DNA of 41,303 nucleotides. It comes from Bradyrhizobium sp. ORS 375. Its GTDB lineage: Bacteria; Pseudomonadota; Alphaproteobacteria; Rhizobiales; Xanthobacteraceae. The stretch is from the NCBI RefSeq assembly GCF_000239775.1, contig NZ_CAFI01000014.1, positions 1 through 41,303 on the forward strand, given 5' to 3'. The translations under genes were made by a program, and so were the position numbers. A model generated the notes under the pieces. The model saw only the letters and a program-made list of their open reading frames with translations, did not search any database and was not told where the DNA came from. This document shows positions 18,794-27,107 of this stretch, piece by piece; positions within the stretch are counted from its first letter, which is position 1, and every line of letters begins with the position of its first letter.

Positions 18794-19651
18794 CTATTGC
18801 AGCGTCGGGTCCAGCTTGTCGCGCAGCCAGTCGCCGATCACCGAAACGGCGAGCGTGGTCACCACGATCGTGATTGCCGGCGCCAGCATGATCCATGGGG
18901 CGCGCGTGAGATACTCGCGGCCATAGCCGACCATGTTGCCGAGGCTGGTCATCGGCGGCTGCACGCCAAGGCCGAGGAACGACAGGCCGGACTCCAGCAG
19001 GATCACCTCGGGGAACACCAGCGTCATCGACACGATCAGGGTCGAGGCGATGTTCGGCAGGATATGCTTCAGATAGACGCGCTGTGGCGTCGCGCCGAGC
19101 TGGCGCACGGCGGCGGCGTAGCCTTGCGCATTGGCCGAGATCGCGAGACCGCGCGCTATGCGCGCGTAGCGTTCCCATCCGAACAGGCCCATCAGGCCGA
19201 TCAGCAGCGGCAGCGAGTTGCCGAAGAAGGCGAGCACCGCGAGCGCCAGGATCAGGAATGGCATGCTCGCCTGGAAGTCGGCGAGCATCAGCACGAACTG
19301 CTCGACGAGGCCGCGGAAATGCGCCGCGAGGAAGCCGAGCGTGGTGCCGACGATCGCCGAGATCGCGGTCGCGCCGAACGCGATCAGGAGCGAGATGCGG
19401 ATCGAGACGATCAGCCGGGACAGCACGTCGCGGCCGAGCTCGTCGGTGCCAAGCCAATGCGCGGGGTTGCCCGGCAGCGACAGCCGATTGCGCAGATCGA
19501 ACTTGGTGAAGCCGTAAGGCGCGATCTGATCGGCGAAGGTGGCGAGGATCAGCATCGCGGCGATCCAGCCGATCGCGATGACGACGGAGACGGGAATGTT
19601 CGGCCAGCGCAGTCGCCGGGTGGCCGGGGCCTTCATCGCAATGTCGCTCAT
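18794..19651 (-). CDS. ABC importer permease, DppC/OppC type (system 2)
   Basis: A 285-residue permease and last gene of the second Dpp/Opp-type operon. It shows an N-terminal helix (about 18-38), HWLGTDELGRDVLSRLIVSI (about 63-82), the ATPase-contact loop AVRQLGATPQRVYLKHILPN (about 181-200) and SGLSFLGLGVQPP. ATG 19651 overlaps the DppB-type stop by 4 nt (ATGA); upstream in-frame residues are out of character for a permease and overlap that gene. The first charged stretch (KAPATRRLRW) is cytoplasmic. The order of genes, binding protein first and permeases last, differs from system 1. Confidence 0.88.
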   Translation of the reverse strand: MSDIAMKAPATRRLRWPNIPVSVVIAIGWIAAMLILATFADQIAPYGFTKFDLRNRLSLPGNPAHWLGTDELGRDVLSRLIVSIRISLLIAFGATAISAIVGTTLGFLAAHFRGLVEQFVLMLADFQASMPFLILALAVLAFFGNSLPLLIGLMGLFGWERYARIARGLAISANAQGYAAAVRQLGATPQRVYLKHILPNIASTLIVSMTLVFPEVILLESGLSFLGLGVQPPMTSLGNMVGYGREYLTRAPWIMLAPAITIVVTTLAVSVIGDWLRDKLDPTLQ

Positions 19652-20580
19652 GCCTCGGCTCCCTTGCTGCGCAGCCGCGGATCGAGCAGCCCGTAGAGGA
19701 AATCGACGATCAGGTTCGACGTCACCATCGTGATGGCGACGAGCAGCAGGATGCATTGCACGACCGCGAGGTCACGATTGGCGACGGCGACCACGAGCAG
19801 CCGGCCGACGCCCGGCCAGGAGAACACGCTCTCCACCACGACGGCGCCGGCGATGAGGCTGCCGACCATGAAGCCGAGGATGGTTACGGTGGGGATCGCC
19901 GCATTCGGCAGCGCGTGATCGGTGATGACGCGCCGCCACGGCACGCCCTTGGCCGATGCCGTGCGGATATAGGGCTGGCCAAGAATTTCCAGCATCGCGC
20001 TGCGGGTGAAGCGGGCGAGCACGGCGGCGCCGCCGAAACCGAGCGTCACGATCGGCAGGATGGCATGACGCCACGAGTCCTGGCCGCCCGATGGCAGCCA
20101 GCCGAGCTGCACGGCGAAGATCAGCACGAGAAGCAATGCCAGCACGAAGCTCGGCACGGTGAAGCCGGCGACCGCCGTGATCATCACGCCGCGGTCGATG
20201 GCCGATCCCCGATGCAGCGCGGCGTAGATGCCGGCGGGGATGCCGAGCAGCACCTTGACCAGGAACGCCGGAATGGTGAGCGCAAGCGTCGCCGGGATGC
20301 GCTCCAGCACGAGCTGGATCGCCGGGCGCCCGTCGCGCATCGAGCGTCCCAACTCACCCTGGCCGATCGCCTTGAAGTAGTCGAGATACTGCACCCAGAT
20401 CGGATGATCGAGGCCCCAGGCCTTGCGGAACGCGGCGATCACCTCCGGCGGCGCTTCCGGCCCCATGATCATCAAGGCGGGATCGCCTGAGAGCCGCAGC
20501 ACGATGAAGGCGAAGGTGACGACGAGCGCGATGGTCAGCAGCGCGCGCGACAGGCGGATGGCGAAGTAGCGCAGCATCAC
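19648..20580 (-). CDS. ABC importer permease, DppB/OppB type (system 2)
   Basis: A 310-residue permease. The N-terminal helix and first loop (ALLTIALVVTFAFIVLRLSG then DPALMIMGPEAPPE) are typical of DppB. The docking loop is RTASAKGVPWRRVITDHALP (about 206-225), and VFSWPGVGRLLVVAVANRDL follows. The ATG overlaps the ATPase stop by 4 nt. With the DppC-type partner it forms the membrane channel. The loop contains no substrate clue. Confidence 0.88.
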   Translation of the reverse strand: MMLRYFAIRLSRALLTIALVVTFAFIVLRLSGDPALMIMGPEAPPEVIAAFRKAWGLDHPIWVQYLDYFKAIGQGELGRSMRDGRPAIQLVLERIPATLALTIPAFLVKVLLGIPAGIYAALHRGSAIDRGVMITAVAGFTVPSFVLALLLVLIFAVQLGWLPSGGQDSWRHAILPIVTLGFGGAAVLARFTRSAMLEILGQPYIRTASAKGVPWRRVITDHALPNAAIPTVTILGFMVGSLIAGAVVVESVFSWPGVGRLLVVAVANRDLAVVQCILLLVAITMVTSNLIVDFLYGLLDPRLRSKGAEA

Positions 20581-21569
20581 GCGGCGTCCTGGGTCTGCGA
20601 TTGCGGGCCGGCGACGAGATGGCAGGCGACCTGTCGCGTCTCATCCAGCGGGGTGAGCGCTGGCACCTCGACGGCACAGCGCGCCATCGCATGGCGGCAG
20701 CGCGGATGGAACGCGCAGCCGGAGGGACGCGCGGCGGGATTGGGGGGATCGCCGGTGAGCACGATACGGCCGGTGCTGCGACGCCCCGGGGCCGGCGAGG
20801 CTGACACGAGCGCCTGTGTGTAGGGATGCTGCGGCCGTGCGAACAGATCGTCGGCGTCGCCGGACTCCACGATGCGGCCGAGATACATCACCGCGACCTT
20901 GCTGCTGATCTGCCTGATCACGCGCAGATCATGGCTGATGAACAGCATGGTCAGGCCGAGCCGCGCCTGCAGATCGATCAGCAGGTTGACCACCTGCGCC
21001 TGGATCGAGACGTCGAGCGCGCTGACCGGCTCGTCGCAGACGAGGAAGTCGGGCCTGGTCGCCAGCGCGCGCGCCAGCACGATGCGCTGACGCTGGCCGC
21101 CGGACAGCGCGCCGGGATAGCGTGCGCCATGGCTGTCGTTGAGGTCGACCGCGTGCAGCAGCTCGTGCACGCGCGCCTCGCGCTCGGCCGCGGTGCCGAT
21201 GTTATGGATGTCGAGCGGTTCGCGGATCTGCTCGGCAACTGAGAGACGGCGATCGAGCGCGCCGAGGGGATCCTGGAAGATCATCTGCATGCGCGCGCGC
21301 TGGGCGCGCCACGCCGCTGAACCTGGTGCAGCGATCGGCGCGCCGTCGAAGCGGACCGTGCCCGCGTCCGGCGGCTCCAGCCCAAGCACCATGCGCCCAG
21401 TCGTCGATTTTCCGGAGCCGGACTCGCCGACGATGCCGAGCGTCTCACCTTTGGCAATGGAGAAGCTCAGGCCGTCGACGGCGTGGACAGCGGCGGGGCG
21501 CCCGAACAGGCCGGACCGCATCCGGTAGGTGCGCGAGATTGCCGTGACCTCGACGAGCGGCGTGGTCAT
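20577..21569 (-). CDS. ABC importer ATPase, DppF/OppF type (system 2)
   Basis: A 330-residue nucleotide-binding subunit: Walker A GESGSGKS (48-55), signature LSGGQRQRIVLARAL, Walker B FLVCDEPVSALDV, switch ISHDLRV. The N-terminal MRSGLFGRPAAVHAV insert is typical of OppF. The C-terminus has CAFHPRCRHAMARC, the cysteine motif of this family. Overlaps the upstream ATPase stop and the downstream permease start by 4 nt each, so the whole operon is read as a coupled series. Confidence 0.9.
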   Translation of the reverse strand: MTTPLVEVTAISRTYRMRSGLFGRPAAVHAVDGLSFSIAKGETLGIVGESGSGKSTTGRMVLGLEPPDAGTVRFDGAPIAAPGSAAWRAQRARMQMIFQDPLGALDRRLSVAEQIREPLDIHNIGTAAEREARVHELLHAVDLNDSHGARYPGALSGGQRQRIVLARALATRPDFLVCDEPVSALDVSIQAQVVNLLIDLQARLGLTMLFISHDLRVIRQISSKVAVMYLGRIVESGDADDLFARPQHPYTQALVSASPAPGRRSTGRIVLTGDPPNPAARPSGCAFHPRCRHAMARCAVEVPALTPLDETRQVACHLVAGPQSQTQDAA

Positions 21570-22540
21570 TCGGCGGCGAGCTCCACCGGCAGCCGCTGCG
21601 GTTGCAGGCAGGCGACCGCGCGGTCCTGGTCCAACGGCGCGAGCGGCGGCACGCCGGCATGGCAGTGATCACCGGCGAACGTGCAGCGCGGCGCAAAGGC
21701 GCAGCCGCGCGGCAGCGCGCGCGGATCGGGAACGGTGCCCGGAATGGCCCGCAGCCGCCGGCGTGCGCCGTCGAGCGGCGGCAGCGCGCCGATCAGGCCT
21801 TGCGCATAGGGGTGCCAAGGATCGTCGAACAGGCGCGTCGCGGGCGCGCGCTCGATGATGCGGCCGGCATACATCACACAGACACGGTCGCAGTTCTCGG
21901 CCACGACGCCGAGGTCGTGGCTGATCAGCACCATCGCCATGTTGAACTCGCGTCGCACGGCCGACAGCAGATCGAGGATCTGCGCCTGGATGGTGGCGTC
22001 GAGCGCGGTGGTCGGCTCATCGGCGATCAGGAGATCAGGCTGGCCCGCGAGCGCCATCGCAATCATGATGCGCTGGACCTGGCCGCCGGAGAATTCGTGC
22101 GGGTAGGCCGACAGCCGCCTGGTGGCATCGGGAATGCCGACGAGATCGAGCAGCCGGAGCGCCTCGGTTCGCGCGGCTTCGCCACGCAGGCCACGATGCA
22201 GCGCGAGGCTTTCGCACAGCTGGCGCCGGATCGTGAGCACCGGATTGAGCGCGCTGGCGGGATCCTGGAAGATCATCGCGATGCGCCGGCCACGCACCTG
22301 GTCGAGCAATTTGCCATCGGCGGCGATCAACTCGTGCCCTTCAAGTTTGGCTGAGCCGGAAACCTTCGCCTTCGCAGGCAACAGGCCGAGCGCCGCGAGC
22401 CAGGTCACCGACTTGCCGGATCCGGACTCGCCGACGAGGCCCAAGGCCTCGCCCTTGTCGATGTCGAGATCGATGCCATGCAGCACATGTGTGCCGTCGA
22501 AGGCGACCCTGAGGCCGGAGATGCTGACCAGCGGCGCCAC
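21566..22540 (-). CDS. ABC importer ATPase, DppD/OppD type (system 2)
   Basis: A 324-residue nucleotide-binding subunit: Walker A GESGSGKS (37-44), signature [15 protein letters not shown], Walker [14 protein letters not shown], switch ISHDLGV. The tail has [15 protein letters not shown]. It starts 4 bp after the binding-protein stop. It is the partner of the OppF-type ATPase; both are needed in this subfamily because the two subunits differ. Confidence 0.9.
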   Translation of the reverse strand: MAPLVSISGLRVAFDGTHVLHGIDLDIDKGEALGLVGESGSGKSVTWLAALGLLPAKAKVSGSAKLEGHELIAADGKLLDQVRGRRIAMIFQDPASALNPVLTIRRQLCESLALHRGLRGEAARTEALRLLDLVGIPDATRRLSAYPHEFSGGQVQRIMIAMALAGQPDLLIADEPTTALDATIQAQILDLLSAVRREFNMAMVLISHDLGVVAENCDRVCVMYAGRIIERAPATRLFDDPWHPYAQGLIGALPPLDGARRRLRAIPGTVPDPRALPRGCAFAPRCTFAGDHCHAGVPPLAPLDQDRAVACLQPQRLPVELAAE

Positions 22541-22544
22541 GGCC

Positions 22545-24182
22545 TTACGCTCCGTAGTTGCCGCTGCGGAAGTCCATCGCGAAAGCCGGCGAGGCCTTCC
22601 ACTTGATCGACTTCGGCTTGGCGGTGAAGGTCGCGTTCTGGTGCAGCACCGTATAGGCCGGGTCCTCGCGCTCTGCGATCTCCAGCATGCGGCGGAACGC
22701 CTTCTTGCGGGCGTCGCGGTCGGTCGAAGTCTCCAGGAACTCCGACAGCTTGTTCAGCTCGGCATTGGTCCATTCGCCGATCTGCTGCTGCTGACCGTTC
22801 GGTCCGTGTTGCGCGACCAGCGAGGAGACCGGATCGTTGAAGGCAGCCGAGTTGGACCAGTCGCGCACCGCGCGGGTCGGGGCACGCTCCATGATCTGCG
22901 ACCAGTTCTCCTTGGTCTCGATCTGCACGTTGAGGCCGACCGCCTGCCACATCTCGACCAGCACCTGCGCGGTCGCGACCTGGTTGGTGTAGTAGTTGTT
23001 GAGCAGGCGATAGGGAATCGGATCGCCCTTGTAGCCGGCCTGCTTCAAGAGATCCTGCGCCAGCTTCGGATCGTAGGCGGGAACGCTCCAGTCGGCGATG
23101 AACATGTCGCCATAGAACTCCCACTGCAGGCCCTTCGGCACGCGGGTGCGGCCGGCCCACAGGCTGTCGACGATCGCCTGGCGGTCGATCGCATGGGTGA
23201 AGGCGCGGCGCACCAGGGGATTGGCGAGCTGCGGATGGTTCTTGTCGAACACGGTGAGGCGGTGATTGAGGATGGTGCCGCCCTGCACCTCGAACGCCGC
23301 GTTCTTCTCGATTCCGGTGATCTGGTCGGGCGGGATGTCGCAGGCGAACTGATATTCGCCGGACAACAGACCGTTGATACGGCTGGCCACCTCCGGCACC
23401 TCGACGAAGCGGATGCGCTTCAGCGGCGGACGGCCGCCCCAATATTCGTCATGCGCTTCGAGCGTCAGCGACACGTCGGGCTTGAACTCGACGATCTTGT
23501 AGGGGCCGGTCGTGATCGGCTTGCGCGCCCAGTCGAGATAGCTCGCCGCCTCCTCCCAGCCGCGCCGGCTCATGATGTCGGAGCCGTAGCGCATCAGGCG
23601 CCCTTCGATGGTGACGTCCGGCGTCGCATTGACGAAGCGCACGGTGTATTTGTCGATCGCCTCGACGCGCACGAGATCCGGCCAGATGCGCCGGGCGACG
23701 CCGATCACGTCCGGCGGCAGCTCCTTGCCGGGGCGCGGCGTCGGAATCTTTTCGAACGCCTTGATGGTGCTGCGGCTCTTGGCCTCGCTGTCGCCGAACA
23801 TGCGCTCGCGGCTGAACGAGAACACGACGTCCTCCGACGTCATCTCGTCGCCATTGTGGAACTTGACGCCCTGGCGCAGCTTCAATTCGACGGTCTGGTC
23901 GTCGATGCGCTTCCACTCGGTGGCGAGGCCCGGGACGGCCTCGAGATTGCCGCGGAAGTTCTTCGAGATCAGGCTTTCCCACAGCGACGAGTAGAACACG
24001 CGCTCGCCGACATTGGACTGCTCGCGCAGCACGTCGAGCACGTTCGAGTTCGTCACCTTCTGCACGGCGATGGTGACGGAGGGACGGTTGTCGGCTTGCG
24101 CGAGTCCGACGCGCGGCAGGATGAAGCTGCCGCCGATCGCGGCGCCGGCGCCGAGCAGGCCGCGGCGAGTGAGCTTGGTCAT
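22545..24182 (-). CDS. ABC importer substrate-binding protein, SBP_bac_5 family (system 2), Tat-type signal
   Basis: A 545-residue periplasmic binding protein. The N-terminus MTKLTRRGLLGAGAAIGGSF carries a twin-arginine pattern (TRRGLLG) and a probable cut after GLAQA (about residue 30), so it may be exported folded by the Tat route, unlike the Sec-type protein of system 1. Family features: LATEWKRIDDQTVELKLRQG with VKFHNGDEMTSEDVVFSF, TGPYKIVEF, and VRRAFTHAIDRQAIVDSLW. It lies 42 bp after a TIM-barrel isomerase gene and just before the ATPases. The ligand is unknown; the isomerase and a LacI-type operator upstream make a sugar, polyol or glycoside likelier than a peptide. Confidence 0.88.
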   Translation of the reverse strand: MTKLTRRGLLGAGAAIGGSFILPRVGLAQADNRPSVTIAVQKVTNSNVLDVLREQSNVGERVFYSSLWESLISKNFRGNLEAVPGLATEWKRIDDQTVELKLRQGVKFHNGDEMTSEDVVFSFSRERMFGDSEAKSRSTIKAFEKIPTPRPGKELPPDVIGVARRIWPDLVRVEAIDKYTVRFVNATPDVTIEGRLMRYGSDIMSRRGWEEAASYLDWARKPITTGPYKIVEFKPDVSLTLEAHDEYWGGRPPLKRIRFVEVPEVASRINGLLSGEYQFACDIPPDQITGIEKNAAFEVQGGTILNHRLTVFDKNHPQLANPLVRRAFTHAIDRQAIVDSLWAGRTRVPKGLQWEFYGDMFIADWSVPAYDPKLAQDLLKQAGYKGDPIPYRLLNNYYTNQVATAQVLVEMWQAVGLNVQIETKENWSQIMERAPTRAVRDWSNSAAFNDPVSSLVAQHGPNGQQQQIGEWTNAELNKLSEFLETSTDRDARKKAFRRMLEIAEREDPAYTVLHQNATFTAKPKSIKWKASPAFAMDFRSGNYGA

Positions 24183-24224
24183 GGCAATCTCTCTGGGTGC
24201 GAGGTCGTCAGGAAAGATCGTTGC

Positions 24225-25046
24225 TTATTGAGCAAGGCCGAGCGAGGCGAGATGCGCCGCCCCGGCCTTGACGTGGTCGTGGTTGCGCAACTCGAGGATC
24301 AGGCGCGGATTGGAATTGAGCTTGGCCAGCGCGCGGAACACGGCGATCCAGCGGATGTTGCCTTCGCCGGGCGCCCAGTGGCGATCGGCATAGCCGTCGG
24401 TGTCCTGCAGATGGACATGCGTCAGCATGTCGCCGGCGGCGTCGACGTAATAGTCGACCGGCGGCGCGCCGGTGGAATGATGCGCGTAGTTGGCGTGGCC
24501 GGTATCGAGCGAGACGCGCACCTTGCTGCTGCCCAGCGCCGTGGCAAGGCCGACGCGATCCAGCGGGTTCTTGTCCTCGATGTTCTCGATCACGAGCTCG
24601 CAATTGGCCTGCTCGGCGGAGGCGATGACATCGGACAGCGTCGCGCGCACGCGCTCGATCAGCGCCTCGCGATTGTCGGGCAGCATGTCGATGTTGTTGT
24701 AGTCCCAGGTCGTATAGGGCGAGTGGATCACCATCTGCGTGGCGCCGAGAAACTCCGCGACCTCCAGGCCCTGCAGCAGCCGTTTGGTGACCGCGCGGCG
24801 GATCATGGGATCGTGGCTGGCGATGGTGAAGCCCCAGAACGGGCCGTGGATGCCGAGCCGGCCGGTATGGCCCGACAGCATCGACTTGATTTCCTTGGCG
24901 GTGCCGCGCCAGTCGCTGTCGAGCAGATCGGCGCGGAAGAAATCCTGGATCTCGAGATCACGCTGGCGCTCCAGCAGCCAGTCGGTGTGAGCCGGGAGCG
25001 ATTTCACGGAGAGGGCGGCGCCCAGGACGGGCAGCGTGGCGGACAT
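24225..25046 (-). CDS. Xylose-isomerase-like TIM-barrel protein (sugar phosphate isomerase/epimerase family)
   Basis: A 273-residue single-domain TIM barrel of the AP-endonuclease-2/sugar isomerase family. Probable metal and substrate residues are spread as usual: His67 (GIHGPF), His108 (VIHSP), Glu154 (VIENIED), Asp181 and His184 (SLDTGHANY), His210/His212 (THVHLQDTDG), and Glu252 (LILELRN). Such enzymes isomerise or epimerise sugars, inositol or keto acids using a divalent metal; the sequence does not fix the substrate. ATG 25046 is preferred, as the frame upstream runs over the promoter and operator. It is the first gene of the second importer operon, so its product probably acts on whatever that importer brings in. 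Confidence 0.78.
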   Translation of the reverse strand: MSATLPVLGAALSVKSLPAHTDWLLERQRDLEIQDFFRADLLDSDWRGTAKEIKSMLSGHTGRLGIHGPFWGFTIASHDPMIRRAVTKRLLQGLEVAEFLGATQMVIHSPYTTWDYNNIDMLPDNREALIERVRATLSDVIASAEQANCELVIENIEDKNPLDRVGLATALGSSKVRVSLDTGHANYAHHSTGAPPVDYYVDAAGDMLTHVHLQDTDGYADRHWAPGEGNIRWIAVFRALAKLNSNPRLILELRNHDHVKAGAAHLASLGLAQ

Positions 25047-25073
25047 TTGACGAGAACCCCTGCTTGAGACCTC

Positions 25074-25085
25074 GTGAGCGCTAAC
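25074..25085. promoter_or_regulatory. Candidate LacI/GalR-family operator before the isomerase-importer operon
   Basis: GTGAGCGCTAAC is a 12-bp palindrome with one mismatched pair around the central AGCGCT. This is the usual look of LacI/GalR-family operators (compare GTTAGCGCTAAC). It lies 27 bp upstream of the isomerase start, where a repressor would block transcription. No LacI-type gene is in the window, so the regulator would have to be elsewhere. Confidence 0.45.
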
Positions 25086-25256
25086 GGAGTTCGATGACGT
25101 CTCCATGAAGGGGCTGTGGACGGCTGCCGCGACATCTTGTGTGGTTTCATCTCCAGCGGTTCGCAGCTGTCTATCCCTTGAGTAGACGATGCTCCTCTTC
25201 ATCTACTTGACGTAGCCGCGGGAATTGCAACAATGCGGCAAAAGAGGGGGCGTGAC

Positions 25257-26402
25257 ATGGCGGTACGGCGGGCGATCCTTGCAACGATGGCGGCGCTGAC
25301 GCTGTCGGCGTTGAGCGCGTCGTTGCTGACGGTGCCGGCGCTGGCGAAGGGACCTTACGGCACGATCTCCGTCGCCGGCTGGTCGGGCGGCGCCTACACC
25401 GACGACAACACCGGCAGGTTCTCGAGCTGTATCGCTTCCGCAAGCTACAAGAGCGGCATCAGTTTCGGCGTGCTCGCGCTGCCGACCTACAATTGGGCGC
25501 TCGCCTTCATCCATCCCGGCTGGTCGCTCGCGCAGGGCCAGAAATTTCCCATCGTGCTGAGCTTCGACGGCCGCAACTCGTACAACGTCGAGGGCTCGGT
25601 CTGGTCGGCCAACATGGTCGTCGTGCCGATGCCGAACGACTCGACGCTCATCAAATCCTTTCGGGCCGCACGCACGATGTCGGCCTTTGCGCAAGGCAAC
25701 CTGTTTCAGTTCGATCTGAACGGCACGTCGGTGCTGCTGCCGTCACTCGCCAATTGCGTGCGCATGATCAATGCCGGCGGAATGGCGGCTGCGACGAACT
25801 TCACGGTGCAACCCGGCGCCGCCTCGGCGCAGCGTCCGGCCGCCGCGCCCGCCGCGCCTCCGCCGGCCGCGACAGCGAGCGTGCAGCCGGCGCGTGCTTC
25901 GGACGATTCGCCCGAGCTGCAGCTCGAAGCCATGCAGATCGCCTCGAACTTTATTCTCAAGGCGGCGCTGTCGCATCCGGCGATTCTCGGCGGCGGCGAG
26001 CGGCCGGTGTGGCTGACCGCGGGCGGAGTCGCCTGGAAGGCCGACAACGCCACCGGCTTCGTGCGCATCGTGCCGCCACAGCGCAATGTCGACGGGCTCG
26101 AGGTTGCCGCGACGATCATCGGAAACGATGCTCGCGACTGCAAGGGCAAGTTCATCTCGGCGCGCAACAGCGAGCTGGTCGACAGCGCCGTCGTGTTCCG
26201 TGGCATGTCGTCCTGCGAGGACAGCGAGAAGTCCGACATTGCCGAGTACTTCATCTTCCCGCGCAAGGCCGGCGGCTTCGTCCTGTTCTCGGTCGTCACG
26301 CCGACCAAGCCGGTCGGCAGCGGCGGTGGCCAGCAGCTGCAGACACGCGAGGAGGCCAACGCCAATTTCCGCAAGGCCGCGTTCACGTCGATCGCGAAGT
26401 AG
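25257..26402 (+). CDS. Secreted two-domain protein of unknown function
   Basis: A 381-residue exported protein that I cannot place in a known family. The signal peptide (MAVRRAILATMAALTLSALS onwards) ends at about VPALA-K (residue 30). The N-terminal domain (about 31-185) begins GPYGTISVAGWSGGAYTDD and has two cysteines that could pair. A proline/alanine-rich linker follows (about 190-218, PAAAPAAPPPAATA). The C-terminal domain (about 225-381) has two cysteines, in DARDCKGKF and MSSCEDSEKSD. ATG 25257 is favoured over ATG 25233, because AGAGGGGG lies about 7 nt before it. The gene is divergent from the isomerase operon and seems monocistronic. The domain pair suggests a periplasmic or surface protein, nothing more. 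Confidence 0.7.
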   Translation: MAVRRAILATMAALTLSALSASLLTVPALAKGPYGTISVAGWSGGAYTDDNTGRFSSCIASASYKSGISFGVLALPTYNWALAFIHPGWSLAQGQKFPIVLSFDGRNSYNVEGSVWSANMVVVPMPNDSTLIKSFRAARTMSAFAQGNLFQFDLNGTSVLLPSLANCVRMINAGGMAAATNFTVQPGAASAQRPAAAPAAPPPAATASVQPARASDDSPELQLEAMQIASNFILKAALSHPAILGGGERPVWLTAGGVAWKADNATGFVRIVPPQRNVDGLEVAATIIGNDARDCKGKFISARNSELVDSAVVFRGMSSCEDSEKSDIAEYFIFPRKAGGFVLFSVVTPTKPVGSGGGQQLQTREEANANFRKAAFTSIAK

Positions 26403-26429
26403 CCGCGGGCAACGGCTCGCTCTCGCGCC

Positions 26430-27083
26430 TTACCCGCGTGCCCGCTTCGGCCGCCTGACCGCGCGCACCTTGCCGCTGCCACCGCCACCGCAATACAGCG
26501 TCTCGGCGCCATCCGACTCCATTCCGGACACGCCGGTGCCGGCGGGCATGTCGAGCTGATCGAGCACCTCGCCGTTGGCGGGATCGATCCGCCTGATGTC
26601 GCTGACGTCGTCCTCCCAGGTGCCGTGCCAGAGCTCGCCATCGACCCAGGTCACGCCGGTGACGAAACGCGTGCAGGGGATGCTGCGCAGGATCTGTCCG
26701 GTCGCGGGATCGATCTGGTGGATCTTGCGATCGCGGTAGGCGCCGACCCAGAGCGAGCCTTCCGCCCAGGCAAGCCCGGAATCGCCGCCGCCGGACGGCG
26801 CGGGAATGGTGGCGAGCACACGTCCGCTGTCGGGATCGACCTTGTGAATGCGATCCTCCGCGATCTGATAAAGATGGCGGCCATCGAAGGCGGTGCCGGC
26901 ATGAGACGGAACCTCCAGCGACTTCCGCACCGACCCGTCGGCAGGATCGAACGCCTTGATGCTGCCGCCGGTCGCGATCCAGACCTGCTCCCCGTCATAG
27001 CTGACGCCATTGACGCGCTCGGCGTCGTCGAAGGGGCCATATTCGCGAATGATCTCTGCTGCTGCGCGTGCCATGTTCGCCAT
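26430..27083 (-). CDS. Beta-propeller protein (NHL/Vgb-like)
   Basis: A 217-residue protein made of about five repeats of roughly 42 residues, each with a GxxxxxGxxLW-type strand and an IDPxxG-type turn (KAFDPADG, HKVDPDSG, HQIDPATG, RRIDPANG). This is the pattern of Vgb (virginiamycin B lyase-like) and related propellers, which usually have six or seven blades, so this is a short member, perhaps with an incomplete ring or one that dimerises. There is no signal peptide; it should be cytoplasmic. The C-terminus ends in basic residues (RPKRARG). It lies 24 bp after the regulator gene on the same strand and is probably co-transcribed with it. Enzymatic activity cannot be told from the sequence. 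Confidence 0.68.
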   Translation of the reverse strand: MANMARAAAEIIREYGPFDDAERVNGVSYDGEQVWIATGGSIKAFDPADGSVRKSLEVPSHAGTAFDGRHLYQIAEDRIHKVDPDSGRVLATIPAPSGGGDSGLAWAEGSLWVGAYRDRKIHQIDPATGQILRSIPCTRFVTGVTWVDGELWHGTWEDDVSDIRRIDPANGEVLDQLDMPAGTGVSGMESDGAETLYCGGGGSGKVRAVRRPKRARG

Positions 27084-27107
27084 TCATCCAGTTGCGATGC
27101 TGTGAGG

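Noticed and set aside
22122-25067. 981-residue plus-strand frame
   Set aside because: It is antisense to an ATPase, a binding protein and an isomerase gene that all show clear motifs.
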